Source of the DNA: Alteromonas sp. RKMC-009
GTDB taxonomy: Bacteria > Pseudomonadota > Gammaproteobacteria > Enterobacterales > Alteromonadaceae
Reading direction: 5' to 3'
DNA length: 64,000 nt
Assembly: GCF_003584565.2 (NCBI RefSeq)
Contig: NZ_CP031010.1
Coordinates: 3,534,001-3,598,000, forward strand
In this document: positions 33,185-42,406 of the stretch, piece after piece
How positions within the stretch are numbered: the stretch's first letter is position 1
Layout of the letters: the number at the start of each line of letters is the position of its first letter
The notes under the pieces: generated by a model
What the model saw: the letters and a program-made list of their open reading frames with translations, nothing else
Database searches by the model: none
Told to the model about the DNA's origin: nothing
Made by a program: the position numbers and the translations under genes

Positions 33185-35329
33185 CTAATTTTTATCGAAA
33201 TTACCGTCGATATGCTCTGTGTTAACAGTATTCTTTTCAATTTCATCCCGTAGCAACAGGAACGGCCGGTACTGCTCATTTTTCAGCAGTTCGAGCTGGT
33301 CAGAATAATGCTCAGAGCCTTTCTGGCGAGAGTTACCGTAAGCCATAAGGCCTTTAGCTTTAACCGGCGTAGAGAACTCAATCATCGAAATCCACGTTTC
33401 ACCGTGATAGGGCTCACGGATACCATCCTCATCAGGATCGACCCAGGTGATTACGTTAAACGCCCCAAGGTTCCCGTAGCCACCGTGACCGGCAACGTCT
33501 TTATCGAGAATGCGGAAGCGTGAAATTTCCCCGAATACCGGATCTATTCTGCCATATTTAGCTTTGGTATTCTCAACAGCCGTTTTCAGCATCACGACAG
33601 CCTGAGCCGGATCCTTGATGCCGTAAGGCGTAGACAGCGGCTTGTCCATACTCCAGCCCTCAACATAATTCGCTTCACTGCTGAATCGCGGTCGCGGACC
33701 GGAAAACTGTGCTGCCCACTCCTCGAACAGATACCCCGCGCGGCTGTCTTCGCTGAAGGTTTTGTCCCAGTTCTCAAACAGGGTAACCGCCTGCTGAATT
33801 TCCGGATCGTCACTCTTTCTGGCCTCAGTAAGAAGCTCATCCAGCAAACGCTCCGCCATCAGGGAGTATGTGGAGGTTTTCATTTCCTCAAACTCAGCAA
33901 AAGATAGCTTACCTGATTCCGCCATACGTTTAACTGCGCCCTGAGCACGGAAAGACATTGGGCCTTTAGGGGCGACATAAGCAGGGAAGTCTTCAGGCTT
34001 ATACACCACAGGATAGGTAGCCAACCAGGGTGGATCGTTTGCGTTCTGAACGAAGCCACTGTCAGGGTTAATCACTTTTGGCAGTTCTTCATAGGTGTGC
34101 ACTTCGGTCCAGAGATACTCAGAACTGTCGCCGGGTACCAGCCCCTGCCAGAAATCTAAATCTCCCTGTTTGCGTTTCGGCAGAATACCGTTATCCAGAT
34201 ACTCGATGTTGCCCGCTTTATCCGCGTAGGTGATGTTGAAGGTAGGAATTTGCAGGCGTTTCATGATGGTCTGAAATTCATCAAAGTCTTTCGCCTGAAG
34301 CATGTCGTAATACTGCTGCAGCATAAAGGGGCGGTCGAGGCCTGCAACACGCAGAGCGATGGTCACACCGTCATCACGAACAAACACCGGACCATGCACA
34401 GATTGTCTCAGCTCAAGTGTTTTCTCCTCAACGGAGCCATCTTCCTGCAGCACCTTATAGTGCCTGGTTTCTGTTTCAAACGGCAGCGTTTGGCCATCAT
34501 ACACATAGCCATCATCTTTGAGTGTCAGCAAATAGGAAGTCGCTCCCAGCATGCCGTTCACAGTATTAGAAATGCCCATATTCTGGTTGAAGGCAAAGCG
34601 GATGACCGGCAGACCTACCTGAGTCGCACCATACATTTCAAAGCCTGGTCCGGTCAGGTGGGATTCATAATACGTAAAGAAACCGGATGCCCAAGGCAGA
34701 TGCGGGTTCTGCAGCAACAGGGTATTACCGCTCTTTGACTTCGATGGCATCACCGCATAAGTATTGGAGCCGTTTTTCACTGGCGGCGCACGGTCACCGA
34801 TGATTTTGCTCTCGTTAGCGACATAGATGAAATTCATCAGCCTGTGGGCGTGAGTCACCACATCAGTACCGGTTACCGGAAGCACTTTCAGCACGTCCTG
34901 ATCCAGCTTTTCAGGGTGTGCCTCAGCGTAATCGTTGATACCTTGTGCAAACGCATCCAGATTGGCTTTGAAATCCGGCTCCTGAGCCTGATACCACTTT
35001 TCGCCCCGTTCAGGCACGCCGTTGGCAATCAGCCACTTGTCGGTGGACTCATAATCTGCCCCCCAGTACTCCGCCCCCTTTGCTCGCGCCTGGCCATAGA
35101 GCCGGAGAATGATATCTCCCTGACTTTCTGCCTGCGCCCAGCCAAAGCCATAGAATACCGATTCCGCGCTGTCTCCATAAACGTGAGGCACGCCGTATCC
35201 GTCCCAGCGAATCTCGGTGCCGGTTGCTTCAGCAGGTTGCTCAACAGAGGTGGTCTCCTCCGGTGCAGGAGAGCACCCGGGAAGATAACAGCAGGCTGCA
35301 ACCAGCCAGAATTTAATTAAAAGTATCAT
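33185..35329 (-). CDS. penicillin acylase family lipoprotein (Ntn hydrolase)
   Basis: 714 residues from ATG 35329, chosen because it starts a lipoprotein signal [19 protein letters not shown] with lipobox Cys19; the frame stays open to a GTG at 35515 (776 residues) preceded by GGCGGGGA, so the start is uncertain. N-terminal nucleophile hydrolase precursor: the nucleophile Ser is in [16 protein letters not shown] (Ser188), with NPHLPW after it; the upstream part is the alpha chain removed by self-cleavage. The family hydrolyses amides such as acyl-homoserine lactones or beta-lactam side chains; substrate unknown. A lipid anchor implies periplasmic or outer-membrane location. Confidence 0.88.
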   Translation of the reverse strand: MILLIKFWLVAACCYLPGCSPAPEETTSVEQPAEATGTEIRWDGYGVPHVYGDSAESVFYGFGWAQAESQGDIILRLYGQARAKGAEYWGADYESTDKWLIANGVPERGEKWYQAQEPDFKANLDAFAQGINDYAEAHPEKLDQDVLKVLPVTGTDVVTHAHRLMNFIYVANESKIIGDRAPPVKNGSNTYAVMPSKSKSGNTLLLQNPHLPWASGFFTYYESHLTGPGFEMYGATQVGLPVIRFAFNQNMGISNTVNGMLGATSYLLTLKDDGYVYDGQTLPFETETRHYKVLQEDGSVEEKTLELRQSVHGPVFVRDDGVTIALRVAGLDRPFMLQQYYDMLQAKDFDEFQTIMKRLQIPTFNITYADKAGNIEYLDNGILPKRKQGDLDFWQGLVPGDSSEYLWTEVHTYEELPKVINPDSGFVQNANDPPWLATYPVVYKPEDFPAYVAPKGPMSFRAQGAVKRMAESGKLSFAEFEEMKTSTYSLMAERLLDELLTEARKSDDPEIQQAVTLFENWDKTFSEDSRAGYLFEEWAAQFSGPRPRFSSEANYVEGWSMDKPLSTPYGIKDPAQAVVMLKTAVENTKAKYGRIDPVFGEISRFRILDKDVAGHGGYGNLGAFNVITWVDPDEDGIREPYHGETWISMIEFSTPVKAKGLMAYGNSRQKGSEHYSDQLELLKNEQYRPFLLLRDEIEKNTVNTEHIDGNFDKN

Positions 35330-35714
35330 GGCAGGTGTCTGCCCCTGAGTTCTGTATGTGCGGAGGAAAGCGGCAGTGCTTCCCCTGCGATACATAGCTG
35401 ATACTTTCGAAATGAATTTTGATAAGAGAGAGGCAGATTTTAAACCGCGCGCTTGCGTGTTTTTACTTACTGCCAAACGGAAGAATACAGAACTTTCTTT
35501 ATTATTTTCAGACACAAAAATCCCCGCCAGTGGATGACATTCATAATTAAGGCAAGGTATTTCTTATTTGAAACCAAACTATCATTACTAAGAGCAGGTT
35601 CGCAATAAAAAATGGGCATGCTGCTGTCCTATCAGTTGAATCATGATCAAACCTTCTCTCCCATAAGTACCAACATTAACTTGAAAAAATTCGCCCGACA
35701 GGAAGGAGTTGACG
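35330..35714. other. 385-bp region between penicillin acylase and SDR genes
   Basis: Part of it (35330-35515) may be coding if the longer acylase start is used. The rest is AT-rich and divergent, likely promoter DNA for both genes. No RNA gene or repeat seen. Confidence 0.4.
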
Positions 35715-36389
35715 ATGAGTAAAGTGGTACTGATAACCGGCGCATCCAGTGGCATTGGTGAAGCAACAGCCAGAAAATTAGTTGCCGGTGGCCATAGATT
35801 GATTATCACTGCACGAAGTAGCGATAAACTTGAAAAGTTGACCGATGAGCTTGGCTCTCAAAACGTCCTTGCTGTGGCTGCTGATGCCACGGATTTTGAG
35901 GCACTTTCAAAGGTAGTAAAAACTGGCGTTGACCATTTTGGACGCCTGGATGCCGTTTTCGCTAATGCCGGCAAGGGTGTGAACGCCGCCGGTACTCAAA
36001 ATGGTGATCCTGAGGAATGGGATACCATGGTTGATATCAATATTAAGGCTCTGCTCTGGACGGCTAAGCTAACGCTTCCACATCTGAAAGAAACAAAGGG
36101 CCATTTCCTGCTCACCAGTTCTGCGGCAGGTAAAGTGTCAATTAAAGGGTCAGTGTACGGAGCGACTAAGTGGTTTGCCTATGGCTTCGGGATGAACCTT
36201 GCCGAAGAAATGAAAGAATGGCAGGGCCGGTGCACCACAATATGCCCCGGCATGGTCAATACGCCGTTCTTTGACGAACCCAAAGAAGACAAACTTCAAC
36301 CTGAAGATGTAGCAGATGCTGTTGCTTTTGCCATCAATGCAGACCCGCGCAATAGTGTACGGGAAATCTATCTGATGCCGGCCAACTGA
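35715..36389 (+). CDS. short-chain dehydrogenase/reductase
   Basis: 224 residues from ATG 35715 (GGAAGGAG six bases upstream; a TTG two codons earlier is less likely). Classical SDR: cofactor loop TGASSGIGEATA (residues 8-19), NAGKG, catalytic Ser in LTSSAAG and YGATKWF (Tyr and Lys of YxxxK). The C-terminus has the PGMVNTPFFDEP pattern. Likely NADP(H)-dependent carbonyl/alcohol oxidoreductase, substrate unknown, similar to YdfG/KduD-like enzymes. Single gene upstream of aceK. Confidence 0.92.
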   Translation: MSKVVLITGASSGIGEATARKLVAGGHRLIITARSSDKLEKLTDELGSQNVLAVAADATDFEALSKVVKTGVDHFGRLDAVFANAGKGVNAAGTQNGDPEEWDTMVDINIKALLWTAKLTLPHLKETKGHFLLTSSAAGKVSIKGSVYGATKWFAYGFGMNLAEEMKEWQGRCTTICPGMVNTPFFDEPKEDKLQPEDVADAVAFAINADPRNSVREIYLMPAN

Positions 36390-36517
36390 GTGTCACGGGT
36401 ACTTAATATAAGTCTGTCTGATTGCTGACAGACTTATAATTACTATTCACCAGAGTGTTACTGCCCTGACACGCCATGTGCTAGGGTTATGGTGTAAAAG
36501 TTTAATGAGCACCGGCC

Positions 36518-38236
36518 ATGACAGATACCCGCCTGGCGAAAAAAATCGCATTTCAAATTCTTACCCACTTTGATAAAAGTTACCGGTGGTTCACCCGTAT
36601 AACCCGTGGCGCAAAAGAGCGCTTTGAAAATGGCGAGTGGTCTGCCACCCAAACCGCGTCCAGAGACAGACTGAACATTTATGAGAAAAGTGTTTCCGAC
36701 GCGGTAGCTGATATCTATCACCTTGTGGAAGTCCACCAGCGGGATCGCAGCTTCTGGCAGGAATTAAAGGAGTCATTCACCCGCCACCTTGAAACCCATC
36801 CCCAGTTTGAGCTGGCTGAAACATTTTATAATTCCATCATTGGCCGTCTGTTCCGTCACCAGAGCTTCGACAATGACATGATGTTTGTGCTGCCCAGCCG
36901 GTGCTTTCTTCCCGGCCGCGACCGGGCGCAGGTGATTAACAGCCTCGACACCACGACCACCGTGGCACAAATGTATGAATCTATTTACAAACTTTACCGC
37001 TTCAACCTTGCCTTCGAAGATTATCCCCGTGATATGGCTCACCTTGAAACAGCGCTGCGCAAGCGTCTGAACAAGGAACAACTGGCCAGCGTGGAACTGG
37101 TGGAAATCCTTAAACCGGTATTTTATCGTGGCAAATCGGCTTACCTTATCGGTCGTATCTGCATGCCCGGCGAAACCCTGCCCTTTGTCATCTCCATGCA
37201 TACCAATGACAATCAGGAAATTTATGTGGATGCCCTGCTTACGGACCGTCAGGATCTGAGTGTTATCTTCGGGTTTGCCCGCAGCTACTTTATGGTGGAT
37301 ACCCAGTATCCCGCCGAAATCGCCGCCTTTTTGCAGGAGCTGCTGCCGCATAAAAAGCATTTTGAATTGTATATGTCGCTGGGCCACCACAAACACGGCA
37401 AAACCGTGTTTTACCGCAATTACCTGCAGCATTTGGATAACAGCGACGACATCTTTGAGCGGGCACCGGGAACCCGCGGCCTGGTGATGATGGTGTTCCA
37501 TCTGCCGTCATACGGGGTGGTGTTCAAAATCATCAAAGATGAATTTGCAGAAAGCAAAAAAATTACCCGTCAGCACGTGAAAGACTGCTACAAGATGGTG
37601 AAAATGTCGGACCGTGTGGGCAGAATGGCCGATACCCATGAATACGTGAATTTCCGCTTCCCCCTTTCACGCATGCATCCGGACCTGATACAGGAACTGA
37701 AAGACACCTGCGCATCCAGCCTGGAATTTACTGGTGACGAACTTATCATCCGTCACCTGTACATTGAACGGAAGATGACCCCGCTTAATCTGTATCTGCT
37801 TCAGGAAACCGATGAAGACAAACTGCGTCACGCCATCTACGAACTGGGTTTGTGCATAAAACAAATTGCGCTGGCGAATATATTCCCGGGCGATATGCTG
37901 CACAAGAACTTCGGCATCACCAAAGGCGGCCGGGTGATATTCTATGATTACGACGAAATTTGCCTGATGAAAGATCGTAATTTCAGAACACTGCCCAAGT
38001 CCGACGATCCTTATGCTCTGGATACCCTTTCAGTGGCGCCCGATGATGTGTTCCCCGAACAGTTCGAACACTTCATCGTGGGGAAAAAACAGTTCAAGGA
38101 TATCCTCAAAGAATATCACGGTGATCTGATGACGCCCGAATACTGGCAAAGTGTGCAGGCAATTACGGCCCGCGGTGAAGTTCAGAATTTTACGCCGTAC
38201 AATCCGGCCATGCGCTTCAGTAACCGGCGCACCTGA
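36518..38236 (+). CDS. aceK: isocitrate dehydrogenase kinase/phosphatase
   Basis: 572 residues (E. coli 574-578). Bifunctional enzyme that phosphorylates isocitrate dehydrogenase to divert carbon to the glyoxylate shunt and reverses it. ATP loop ERAPGTRGLVMMVFHLPSYGVVFKIIKDEF, RVGRMADTHEYVNFRFP, and catalytic HKNFGITKGGRVIFYDYDEI are clear. It stands alone; aceA/aceB are not in the window. Codons for KERFENGEWS match exactly a 28-bp piece at 32772-32799. Ribosome site is weak. In this organism it may balance growth on acetate or propionate, together with the prp genes downstream. Confidence 0.97.
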   Translation: MTDTRLAKKIAFQILTHFDKSYRWFTRITRGAKERFENGEWSATQTASRDRLNIYEKSVSDAVADIYHLVEVHQRDRSFWQELKESFTRHLETHPQFELAETFYNSIIGRLFRHQSFDNDMMFVLPSRCFLPGRDRAQVINSLDTTTTVAQMYESIYKLYRFNLAFEDYPRDMAHLETALRKRLNKEQLASVELVEILKPVFYRGKSAYLIGRICMPGETLPFVISMHTNDNQEIYVDALLTDRQDLSVIFGFARSYFMVDTQYPAEIAAFLQELLPHKKHFELYMSLGHHKHGKTVFYRNYLQHLDNSDDIFERAPGTRGLVMMVFHLPSYGVVFKIIKDEFAESKKITRQHVKDCYKMVKMSDRVGRMADTHEYVNFRFPLSRMHPDLIQELKDTCASSLEFTGDELIIRHLYIERKMTPLNLYLLQETDEDKLRHAIYELGLCIKQIALANIFPGDMLHKNFGITKGGRVIFYDYDEICLMKDRNFRTLPKSDDPYALDTLSVAPDDVFPEQFEHFIVGKKQFKDILKEYHGDLMTPEYWQSVQAITARGEVQNFTPYNPAMRFSNRRT

Positions 38237-38377
38237 ATCATCAGTTTCTCACAGTCTGCTATCATTAAAAGATTGTCATAAAGACTAAATTTAACTGGAA
38301 ATCGATTATTCTGGTGATCAGGCAAGTACGTTTATGGCGTATTAGTTACTGACATTTCTGATGGTAGAACCACACGT

Positions 38378-39058
38378 ATGAGAGCATTAATAATTGAAGA
38401 TGATCACACCGTTGCAGATCACATCCGCAATGGTCTTGAGTCGGCCGGACATGAATGCTTTCATCAAAGTGACGGTAAAAGCGGACTAAACCGTGCCCTT
38501 GATGAGCAATTCGATCTGGTCATATTAGATATCATGTTACCTGAGATGGACGGCTTTACGGTGTTGGATAACATCCGTTCTTCGTCTTCCGGTTTACCGG
38601 TACTGCTTTTAAGTGCCAAGAGTCAGGTTGATGATAAGGTGCGGGGCTTGCGCTCAGGGGCAAATGATTACCTCACCAAACCCTTTGCCATTGAAGAGCT
38701 GCTTGCGCGGGCTGAAGGCTTAACCGGCCGCACTGCCACCAGCGCGAAAGAAACGGAATTATCGGTGGGCGACCTGACCCTGGATTTGCTGCGCCGGAAA
38801 GTAACCCGTGGCGACACGGAAATCGATTTGCAGGCCAAAGAGTTCCAGCTGCTGGAATGTTTGCTGAGAAACCGCGGAAAAGTGGTGACCCGCAGCATGC
38901 TGCTGGAGCGGGTATGGAATTATCACTTCGACCCGCAAACCAATTTGATTGACGTTCATATCAGCCGGTTACGACAAAAAGTAGATAAAACGTTTAATAT
39001 ACCCCTCATCGAAACTGTTCGCGGTACCGGTTACCGCATCTCAGAGGGTATAGCTTGA
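38378..39058 (+). CDS. OmpR-family response regulator
   Basis: 226 residues. Receiver domain 1-115 with acidic pair ED at 7-8, phosphoacceptor Asp51 (LVILDIMLPEMDGF), Ser/Thr and Lys of the switch (LLLSAKS, LTKPF); winged helix at 130-226 with RRKVTRGDTEIDLQAKEFQLLECLLRNRGKVVTRSMLLERVW. Best resembles QseB/PmrA-type regulators. The partner kinase starts inside the stop codon (TTGA overlap). Upstream 140 bp likely contains its promoter. Confidence 0.93.
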   Translation: MRALIIEDDHTVADHIRNGLESAGHECFHQSDGKSGLNRALDEQFDLVILDIMLPEMDGFTVLDNIRSSSSGLPVLLLSAKSQVDDKVRGLRSGANDYLTKPFAIEELLARAEGLTGRTATSAKETELSVGDLTLDLLRRKVTRGDTEIDLQAKEFQLLECLLRNRGKVVTRSMLLERVWNYHFDPQTNLIDVHISRLRQKVDKTFNIPLIETVRGTGYRISEGIA

Positions 39059-40464
39059 TAGCAATTGGTGCGTTTACTCGCAGTTCCAGCTTCAGGGTAG
39101 GCGCATTATTTACCGCCCTGTCTTCTGCGGGCATTTTATTTATTCTTTATTTCTGGTCGTTATCTGACGACGACAAACTGCTTACAGAAGCCCGCGCGGC
39201 CCTGGCCGCAGAGCGTTTTGCATTCGGTGAAATTTATGCACAGGGCGGACTTAGCGCCCTCACCTCCAGCCTTGAAGGCCGCGCCGCCAGTTCTGACAAC
39301 GACTCACTCCTTGCATTGCTCGGACCGGACAACACCATTCTGGCCGGAAACCTGTCGAAGCTTCCCCCGCTGACTAATGACACCATGCCGGCCATAGTAC
39401 CGGTGTCGCTACCTGATTATCTCCGTGAAGACATGTCTCTGCGCACAGAAAATCCGGACGCCAGCAACCTGTTGTACGATGTAGTGACTCTGGGCAATCA
39501 TAAGATCTTTATAGCCCGCAACGTTGAAGCGCTGTACAGCAAACAAAAAATTGGCCGTGCTCTTGGCTGGATCTTCGCCGTCATGCTGGTGATGATTGCA
39601 GCACTCAGCTTCGGTGTTGCTCTGTATGTGGTGAACAGAATCAACCGCATGTCTCACACGGCCAGCGACATCATGGATACCGGCGATCTCAGTGCCCGCA
39701 TGGAGATCGACAGCAACTGGGATGATTTAAGCAAACTGGCAATCGTGTTTAATAAGACCCTGGATAAGATTGAGAACTCGGTAAAAAATATCAAACAGGT
39801 TTCAGACAATATCGCCCACGATTTACGCACTCCGCTTTCCCGCTTACGCAGCAAACTGGAACGCATGGATGAAGGGGAGTTACGGGACGAGGCGCTGGCT
39901 GAAGCCGACAACCTTTTGGCTATTTTTAACGGCCTGCTGCGTATTGCCGACGTGGAAAGTGAGCGGCAGCGTGCCGGATTCGACAACGTGGCCCTGCATA
40001 CTGTTGTTGCCGATGTGGTGGATTTATACGAACCTCTGGTGGAAGATCAACTGGTATCTCTGACCTGCAATATCGAGCCCGTTGAAATTGAAGGTGATAT
40101 GCACCTGCTGTTTCAGGCATTGAGCAATTTACTGGATAACAGCCTGAAACACGCCAAAAATAACTGCCGTATTGAAGTTAACCTGATGAAAACCTCACAC
40201 CGGATCATCATCGCTGTTTTTGATTCCGGGAAAGGCCTTCCTCCCCGCGAATTTGAAAACCTCGACCGGCGCTTTTACCGTGCAGAACAAAGCCGTACAA
40301 CGCCCGGCAATGGTCTGGGCTTATCCATGGTCAGTGCTGTCACATCCCTTCACTATGGCAAGCTCTGGTTTGTCGATAACCCGCTGTGTACTCACAGCGG
40401 GTTCGGTGTTGTGATGAGTTTGCCCCTGCGGCAGACAAAGGCAAAACGCCCGTCAGCAGATTAA
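39055..40464 (+). CDS. sensor histidine kinase, partner of preceding regulator
   Basis: 469 residues from TTG 39055, overlapping the regulator stop; GAGGG lies 7 bases upstream. Two membrane helices (about 15-34 and 172-193) enclose a periplasmic domain; HAMP follows at 194-246; HisKA has His255 in NIAHDLRTPLSR; HATPase has N-box LSNLLDNSLKHAKN, DSGKGLP and GNGLGLSMV. So a complete inner-membrane sensor kinase. The signal is unknown; the class resembles TctE/QseC. Convergent with the DUF3360 gene, whose stop directly abuts. Confidence 0.93.
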   Translation: MIAIGAFTRSSSFRVGALFTALSSAGILFILYFWSLSDDDKLLTEARAALAAERFAFGEIYAQGGLSALTSSLEGRAASSDNDSLLALLGPDNTILAGNLSKLPPLTNDTMPAIVPVSLPDYLREDMSLRTENPDASNLLYDVVTLGNHKIFIARNVEALYSKQKIGRALGWIFAVMLVMIAALSFGVALYVVNRINRMSHTASDIMDTGDLSARMEIDSNWDDLSKLAIVFNKTLDKIENSVKNIKQVSDNIAHDLRTPLSRLRSKLERMDEGELRDEALAEADNLLAIFNGLLRIADVESERQRAGFDNVALHTVVADVVDLYEPLVEDQLVSLTCNIEPVEIEGDMHLLFQALSNLLDNSLKHAKNNCRIEVNLMKTSHRIIIAVFDSGKGLPPREFENLDRRFYRAEQSRTTPGNGLGLSMVSAVTSLHYGKLWFVDNPLCTHSGFGVVMSLPLRQTKAKRPSAD

Positions 40465-41964
40465 TCAGCCGTGATTCAAAATAGCCGGAATGCCGGGTAG
40501 CAAACCGACGAGCGCCATCACACCGGTCAGAACAACGAACATGATGCCGGGAATGATCCAGCGGTTCATTTTTGACAGTTCCGCGCTGCGTTCTTTACAT
40601 CCGATTAAGCCCAGATTGTCCAGTAACATGGTAAGTGACCAGCCGAATGCAGGGTTCACCAGTGATGAGGCAAATACCACGATAGCTGCCGACTGGGTGG
40701 TTTTGCCTTCTCTGGTCATTTCCATACCCGCTTCGAGTAACGGCACAAATACGCCCACAATCAGTGCAACACACAGCACCGGCTCCCAGATAGCAAGATC
40801 CATGGGATAACCCAGCAGCCCTGCAGCAACACAGAACAGCGCCGTTAAGATAGCGCCGGCGGGAATAGGACGCTTGGCAATAGCAGCAGGAACAATATAC
40901 GTCCCCCAGGAAGAAGTGAAGTTAGCGCCTCCCATGAGTGATCCGGCTACCTGACGGGTGGCAGCACTCACCATGGTGTCATCAATGTTCATCTGTACTT
41001 TTTCAGTCTTTGCCGGATAGCTGATTTTCTGAAACACCTGATGTCCCAGAAAGTCCGGTGACCACATTGCCACAGCCAGTACTGCGAAAGGCAGCACCAC
41101 GATGAACTGCTCAATACCCGGCAAGCCCAGCATCCAGCCGGTGTTTTCTCCCCACCAGTATGCCGGATTCATATTAGGCAGCCCCGGAGAGGTATGAAAC
41201 TCAAACGGTGCGCCCAGCATAAAGGCCAGCCCGCCGCCAAGCAGACAACTGAGCGGCACTGCCAGCCAGCGCTTCTTCCAGTGTTCAAGTAAAGCATAGA
41301 GTACAATTGTGCTGAGTATTACCACAAAGGCAATATGCGCCATATCTATGCCCTGCGCCCATGCAAATAACTTTTTCACCTGCGAGGTAGTGCCGATGAA
41401 CCCCAGGTACAGCAGGAGTCCCCCGCACACCCCTTTGCTGGTCAGGTTAGCCAGCAAACTGCCGCCTTTACTGATAGCCAGCAGCATGCCGAAGATCCCG
41501 ATGAGCAGTCCGAATGCCATAGGATGTCCGCCGGCTGCAACCACTATAGGGATGAGCGGGATAAGCGGACCATGAGTACCGGCAAGGTTTGCGGTGGGCA
41601 GTAAAAAGCCGGAAAACAGTAAAATGAAGAACGCCACAATCACCAGCTCGTAACGCACGTTCTCCAGGATAAATGCATCGCCAAGCCCCAACTGACCGGC
41701 AAACGTGGCAGCAATGGCACCGACCATCACCACCTTACCAATGGTGCCGGCGAGTGCCGGAATCGTGTCTTCCCACTCAAAGCGGTAATCTCTGAACGGC
41801 AAATTCGGCCGCCACCTTTTAGGAGACATGATTTGTAACTCACGCTCAAGGTACTCATCCCTGCTTGAAAATTCTGAAGAAGGCTTGTGTTGTTCTGCGT
41901 AATCGGAAGTTGAAGGCTGTTGATGATTTGAAGATGGGTTTGTAAACCCGCTACCTGATCCCAT
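40465..41964 (-). CDS. DUF3360 family membrane transporter
   Basis: 499 residues from ATG 41964 (GGAGAAAG upstream; an earlier ATG would add 20). Soluble polar N-terminus of about 65 residues, then PKRWRPNLPFRDYRFEWEDTIPALAGTIGKVVMVGAIAATFA and about 11-12 membrane segments. The whole pattern (TANLAGTHGPLIPLIPIVVAAGGHPMA, GGANFTSSWGTYIVP) is that of DUF3360, a group related to SulP/NCS2 anion and nucleobase transporters. Substrate unknown. Single gene, stop adjoining that of the histidine kinase on the other strand. Confidence 0.82.
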   Translation of the reverse strand: MGSGSGFTNPSSNHQQPSTSDYAEQHKPSSEFSSRDEYLERELQIMSPKRWRPNLPFRDYRFEWEDTIPALAGTIGKVVMVGAIAATFAGQLGLGDAFILENVRYELVIVAFFILLFSGFLLPTANLAGTHGPLIPLIPIVVAAGGHPMAFGLLIGIFGMLLAISKGGSLLANLTSKGVCGGLLLYLGFIGTTSQVKKLFAWAQGIDMAHIAFVVILSTIVLYALLEHWKKRWLAVPLSCLLGGGLAFMLGAPFEFHTSPGLPNMNPAYWWGENTGWMLGLPGIEQFIVVLPFAVLAVAMWSPDFLGHQVFQKISYPAKTEKVQMNIDDTMVSAATRQVAGSLMGGANFTSSWGTYIVPAAIAKRPIPAGAILTALFCVAAGLLGYPMDLAIWEPVLCVALIVGVFVPLLEAGMEMTREGKTTQSAAIVVFASSLVNPAFGWSLTMLLDNLGLIGCKERSAELSKMNRWIIPGIMFVVLTGVMALVGLLPGIPAILNHG

Positions 41965-42406
41965 ACTTTCTCCGCATGTCTGGCTTAAGAAAAAAGCCAT
42001 CCTAGAGCAAACACCACCCGTCAATTGTTAACATAACTTGAAAAAATAAACACAAAGTAAACATTCAGGAACATAAATGGTCGTCGCCGGACAATAAGCA
42101 ACGGGGAAACCTGCGTTAACAAAGCACAGAAAAGAAGTAACAACGAGAACCTTTAGTTAACATTTGGATAACACTACGATATAAGCTATTAGTCGTATAG
42201 ATGCTGTTAAGCGTAATAACTGTACTGATCATCTATCTCTGACCTGCCCGCTGAACCAAAACACCACCGTGCCGTAACGAAAATTGTAACGGGCAACCGC
42301 AACATCTGAGTGCATGCCCGCTTCCCGTCGCGTCGTTCTGTGCGCGCACTGTTTCAGACCTCTGCATCAGAGGCCTTTTCTTACAATTTTTAAGAAGGAT
42401 TTTACT
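41965..42406. other. 442-bp region upstream of gcd and DUF3360
   Basis: AT-rich divergent promoter DNA at 42010-42250, including several TTAAC and AACA-rich motifs and a possible -10 TATAAG near 42181. The last 60 bases include the hairpin at 42359-42379. A longer in-frame start for gcd at 42314 has no ribosome site. No separate gene seen. Confidence 0.45.
42359..42379 (+). terminator. terminator-like hairpin in the gcd leader
   Basis: CCTCTG-CAT-CAGAGG followed by CCTTTTC, 28 bases before the gcd start codon. It has the shape of an intrinsic terminator or attenuator, within what should be the 5' untranslated region. Confidence 0.5.

Noticed and set aside
42314..42406. 31-residue N-terminal extension of glucose dehydrogenase
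   Set aside because: Contains the terminator-like hairpin and precedes the first membrane helix; GTG 42407 has the ribosome site.
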